Below are positions 62,112 through 64,000 of a stretch of 64,000 nucleotides of DNA, piece by piece. Both the position numbers and the translations under genes were made by a program. The DNA is from Myxococcus eversor (GTDB lineage: Bacteria; Myxococcota; Myxococcia; Myxococcales; Myxococcaceae). Position 1 is the first letter of the stretch. Each line of letters begins with the position of its first letter. Location: the NCBI RefSeq assembly GCF_010894455.1, contig NZ_JAAIXY010000006.1, positions 248,001 through 312,000 on the forward strand. The letters are read 5' to 3'. The notes below the pieces were generated by a model that searched no databases, was not told where the DNA came from, and saw nothing but the letters and a program-made list of their open reading frames with translations.

Positions 62112-62140
62112 ATTAGAGGGGAGCCGCGCACATCCGTCAA
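62112..62140 (-). promoter_or_regulatory. pilB: sigma-70 promoter of pilBTCSR
   Basis: On the minus strand TTGACG (62135-62140, 5/6) is followed after exactly 17 nt by TCTAAT (62112-62117, 5/6). This is the best housekeeping-type promoter in the window. It lies in the 212-bp spacer between ribF and pilB and predicts a leader of about 115 nt. Confidence 0.65.
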
Positions 62141-62202
62141 GGCGCCCTCTGGGGGCCCCCGACTCGCCAACCCGTTGAACAATCACGGGAAAAATGCGTG
62201 CG

Positions 62203-63132
62203 TCATTCCCCGGCCCGCGCAATCACCGTGCGAGCGGCCTCCACGTCGCGTTTGATCTGCCCCGCCAGCTCCGCCACGGAGCCGAAGCGCTGCTCGGGGC
62301 GCAGGCGTTCCAGGAACTGCACGCGCACCTCCCGCCCGTAGATATCCCCCGCGAAGTCCAGCAGGTGCGCCTCGATGGTGACCTCGGTGCCACCGAAAGT
62401 CGGTTTGATTCCGATGTTGGCCGCCCCTCCGTGCCAGGTCCCCACGCCCTCGCCGGCGAGGAAGCGCACGCGGATGGCATAGACGCCCGGCGCGGGCCGC
62501 AGCTCGTTCTGCGTGTCCACGTTGGCGGTGGGAAAGCCGATGGTCCGCCCCCGCCCCGCGCCCGCCACCACCATGCCATCCAAGTCAAACGGGCGGCCCA
62601 ACAGCCGGCACGCGGCGGACACCCGTCCCTCCAGGATGTACTCGCGCACCCTCGAGGACGAGGCCACCACCCCGTCCACCGTGACGGGCGTCACCACGTG
62701 GACGCGGGCGCCCCGTCGGGCCGCCGCCTCGCGCAGCGTCTCCACCTGGCCCGCGCGCGCCGCGCCGTACGTGAAGTCGCTGCCCACCACCACGTGCGCC
62801 ACGCCGAGCGCGTCGAAGAGCGCGGCCTCGAAGTCCGCGGGCCCCGTGCGCGCGTAGTCGCGCGAGAAGGCCTGCACCACCGTGGCCTCCAGCCCCAGGT
62901 CCGCGAGCAGCTCCAGGCGGCGGGGCAGGAGCGTAATCAGCTTGGGCGCCAGGTCCGGCTGGAGCACCTTGCCCGGGTGGGGGTTGAAGGTGAACGCCGC
63001 GGGGGAAGCGTGCTTGCGCGCCTCCGCGAAGAGGGCCTGGTGGCCCACGTGCACCCCGTCGAAGTTGCCCAGGGCGAGCGCCCGGCCGATCAGCGCCCGG
63101 CCCGCCTCCGCCACCGACTGGAAGACCTTCAT
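62203..63132 (-). CDS. ribF: bifunctional riboflavin kinase / FAD synthetase
   Basis: A 309-residue RibF that makes FMN and then FAD. The N-terminal adenylyltransferase domain (about 1-180) has GNFDGVHVGHQALF near 22-35 and SSSRVREYILEG. The C-terminal riboflavin kinase domain (about 183-305) has GRGRTIGFPTANV near 193 and GVYAIRVRF. The ATG at 63132 follows AGGGGGG at a good distance. It is divergent from trmB with only 66 bp between starts, so the two promoters must overlap. Confidence 0.95.
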   Translation of the reverse strand: MKVFQSVAEAGRALIGRALALGNFDGVHVGHQALFAEARKHASPAAFTFNPHPGKVLQPDLAPKLITLLPRRLELLADLGLEATVVQAFSRDYARTGPADFEAALFDALGVAHVVVGSDFTYGAARAGQVETLREAAARRGARVHVVTPVTVDGVVASSSRVREYILEGRVSAACRLLGRPFDLDGMVVAGAGRGRTIGFPTANVDTQNELRPAPGVYAIRVRFLAGEGVGTWHGGAANIGIKPTFGGTEVTIEAHLLDFAGDIYGREVRVQFLERLRPEQRFGSVAELAGQIKRDVEAARTVIARAGE

Positions 63133-63198
63133 GTCCCCCCTATACCAGTGTTTTTCCCTGGCCAGACCCCGCTTGCCCGTGCTTGGAGCGCCCTCCTC

Positions 63199-63819
63199 AT
63201 GCCACGCCCCCGCTTGCTGCCAGACCCCGTCGGCCTCCACCTCATCGCCCAGGAGACTCCTCCGGACTGGGACGCCGAGTTCGGCTTCCCCGGCCCCCTG
63301 GAGCTCGAAATCGGCTCCGGCGCCGGCGGCCACGCGCTGGAGTACTGCCGCCGCAACCCCACCGTCCGCTTCGTCGCCTTCGAGTGGCGCAAGAAGTACG
63401 CGCGCGACACCCAGGAGCGCGCCCAGAAGGCCGGGATGAAGAACCTGCGCGTCGTCGAGTCCGACGCCCGCTTCGCCGTCCCCCGCATCTTCGCGGACGG
63501 CTCGCTCTCCGCCATCCACCTCCAGTTCCCGGACCCCTGGTGGAAGCGCGCTCACGCCAAGCGCGCCGTCGTGCAGCCCGACTTCGCCGCCCTCCTGCTC
63601 GCCAAGCTCGCCCCCGGCGGCCGCTTCGACATGCGCACCGACGTCGAGGACCGCGCCCACAACATGCTTTCCATCCTGGAATCCGTGGGTTTCCACAACC
63701 CCTTGGGTTCCGGCGTTTTCCATCCCTATGACCCGGAGGAGGTGCCTTCGACGCGCGAGCGGCGGTATCTCACCTCGGGGGAGCCTGTGTACCGGGCCCG
63801 GCTCGTCAAACCCGCCTGA
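63199..63819 (+). CDS. trmB: tRNA (guanine-N7-)-methyltransferase
   Basis: A 206-residue TrmB that methylates G46 in the variable loop of tRNA. The SAM site is LELEIGSGAGGHALEY near 34-49. The hallmark FPDPWWKRAHAKRAVVQ is near 112-128, and RTDVEDRAHNMLSILE follows. The C-terminal TRERRYLTSGEPVYRARLV is typical. The length is normal. The ATG at 63199 is used; the longer frame upstream would run through ribF. Confidence 0.95.
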   Translation: MPRPRLLPDPVGLHLIAQETPPDWDAEFGFPGPLELEIGSGAGGHALEYCRRNPTVRFVAFEWRKKYARDTQERAQKAGMKNLRVVESDARFAVPRIFADGSLSAIHLQFPDPWWKRAHAKRAVVQPDFAALLLAKLAPGGRFDMRTDVEDRAHNMLSILESVGFHNPLGSGVFHPYDPEEVPSTRERRYLTSGEPVYRARLVKPA

Positions 63820-63927
63820 GCCTCCAGAAGACGGGGACTTACCCTCCCCCTTGGCTTCCTGGAGTCGTCGGGAGACAATCAGAAACATTCTGGCAGAGCG
63901 GGATGATTGCACTGGGGGCGCAACCGC

Positions 63928-64000
63928 ATGGCGGAGGGTGATTGGAAGAGGACGCCGGAGGTAGCCCGGCGGACGGGGTCGGGCGGCGAGCTGAGCGGCC
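63928..64000 (+). CDS. 5' end of a gene cut by the window edge
   Basis: An ATG at 63928 opens a frame of 24 codons to the window end, reading MAEGDWKRTPEVARRTGSGGELSG. The hydrophilic start with no signal peptide suggests a cytoplasmic protein. There is no clear Shine-Dalgarno sequence, so the start is tentative. Nothing can be said about function. Confidence 0.35.
   Translation, partial: MAEGDWKRTPEVARRTGSGGELSG

Overview
The window is a high-GC, gene-dense bacterial chromosome segment and almost certainly comes from a myxobacterium of the Myxococcus/Corallococcus group. The evidence is a near-complete Myxococcus-type type IV pilus (T4P) locus (pilB-T-C-S-R, pilA-G-H-I, pilD-S2-R2-M-N-O-P-Q). 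Also present are an SgmX-like polar TPR protein, a CarF plasmanylethanolamine desaturase, and the 7-POTRA Omp85/TamB pair seen in these bacteria. No rRNA, tRNA, CRISPR array, insertion sequence or phage gene was seen. No gene-free stretch exceeds about 250 bp, so every gap is a promoter/terminator-sized spacer.

Region 1 (1-9.5 kb) is housekeeping and envelope: the 5' end of an exported-protein gene, an alpha/beta hydrolase, the ftsE-ftsX-EnvC-like divisome operon, a SLC13/DASS transporter, a conserved myxobacterial hypothetical protein, carF, murI and a four-repeat lipoprotein. Region 2 (9.7-16.5 kb) is the Tol operon (tolQ-tolR-tolA/tonB-tolB, with no pal directly downstream), then a class V aminotransferase, a Ppx/GppA phosphatase and a Spinster-like MFS transporter. 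Region 3 (16.6-29.7 kb, all minus strand) runs sgmX, an ExeA/MshM-like AAA+ ATPase, tamB, omp85, a lipoprotein and an acyltransferase with short gaps, so it is probably one operon joining T4P polar assembly to outer-membrane biogenesis. Region 4 (29.9-33.7 kb) holds accC, accB, efp, a Roadblock/LC7 protein and a lipoprotein.

Region 5 (33.8-62 kb) is the pil locus. The pilMNOPQ alignment/secretin genes, pilR2/pilS2/pilD and pilBTCSR all lie on the minus strand. pilA and pilGHI lie on the plus strand, under a textbook sigma-54 promoter, and read toward pilR. Between pilI and pilR sit about 7.6 kb of six glycan-type genes: a TMTC-like TPR membrane protein, a GT4, a SAM methyltransferase, a GT-C membrane glycosyltransferase, a polyprenyl-phosphate-sugar-synthase-like GT2 and a second methyltransferase. 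These are not part of the M. xanthus pil locus as I recall it and are the best candidate here for an undescribed system, possibly pilin or surface glycosylation. Two simple-sequence tracts inside motility-linked genes, a 13-G run at the 3' end of pilT and a (GAGC)5 repeat in the ATPase beside sgmX, look like possible slippage (phase-variation) sites. Region 6 (62.2-64 kb) carries ribF, trmB and the start of one more gene.
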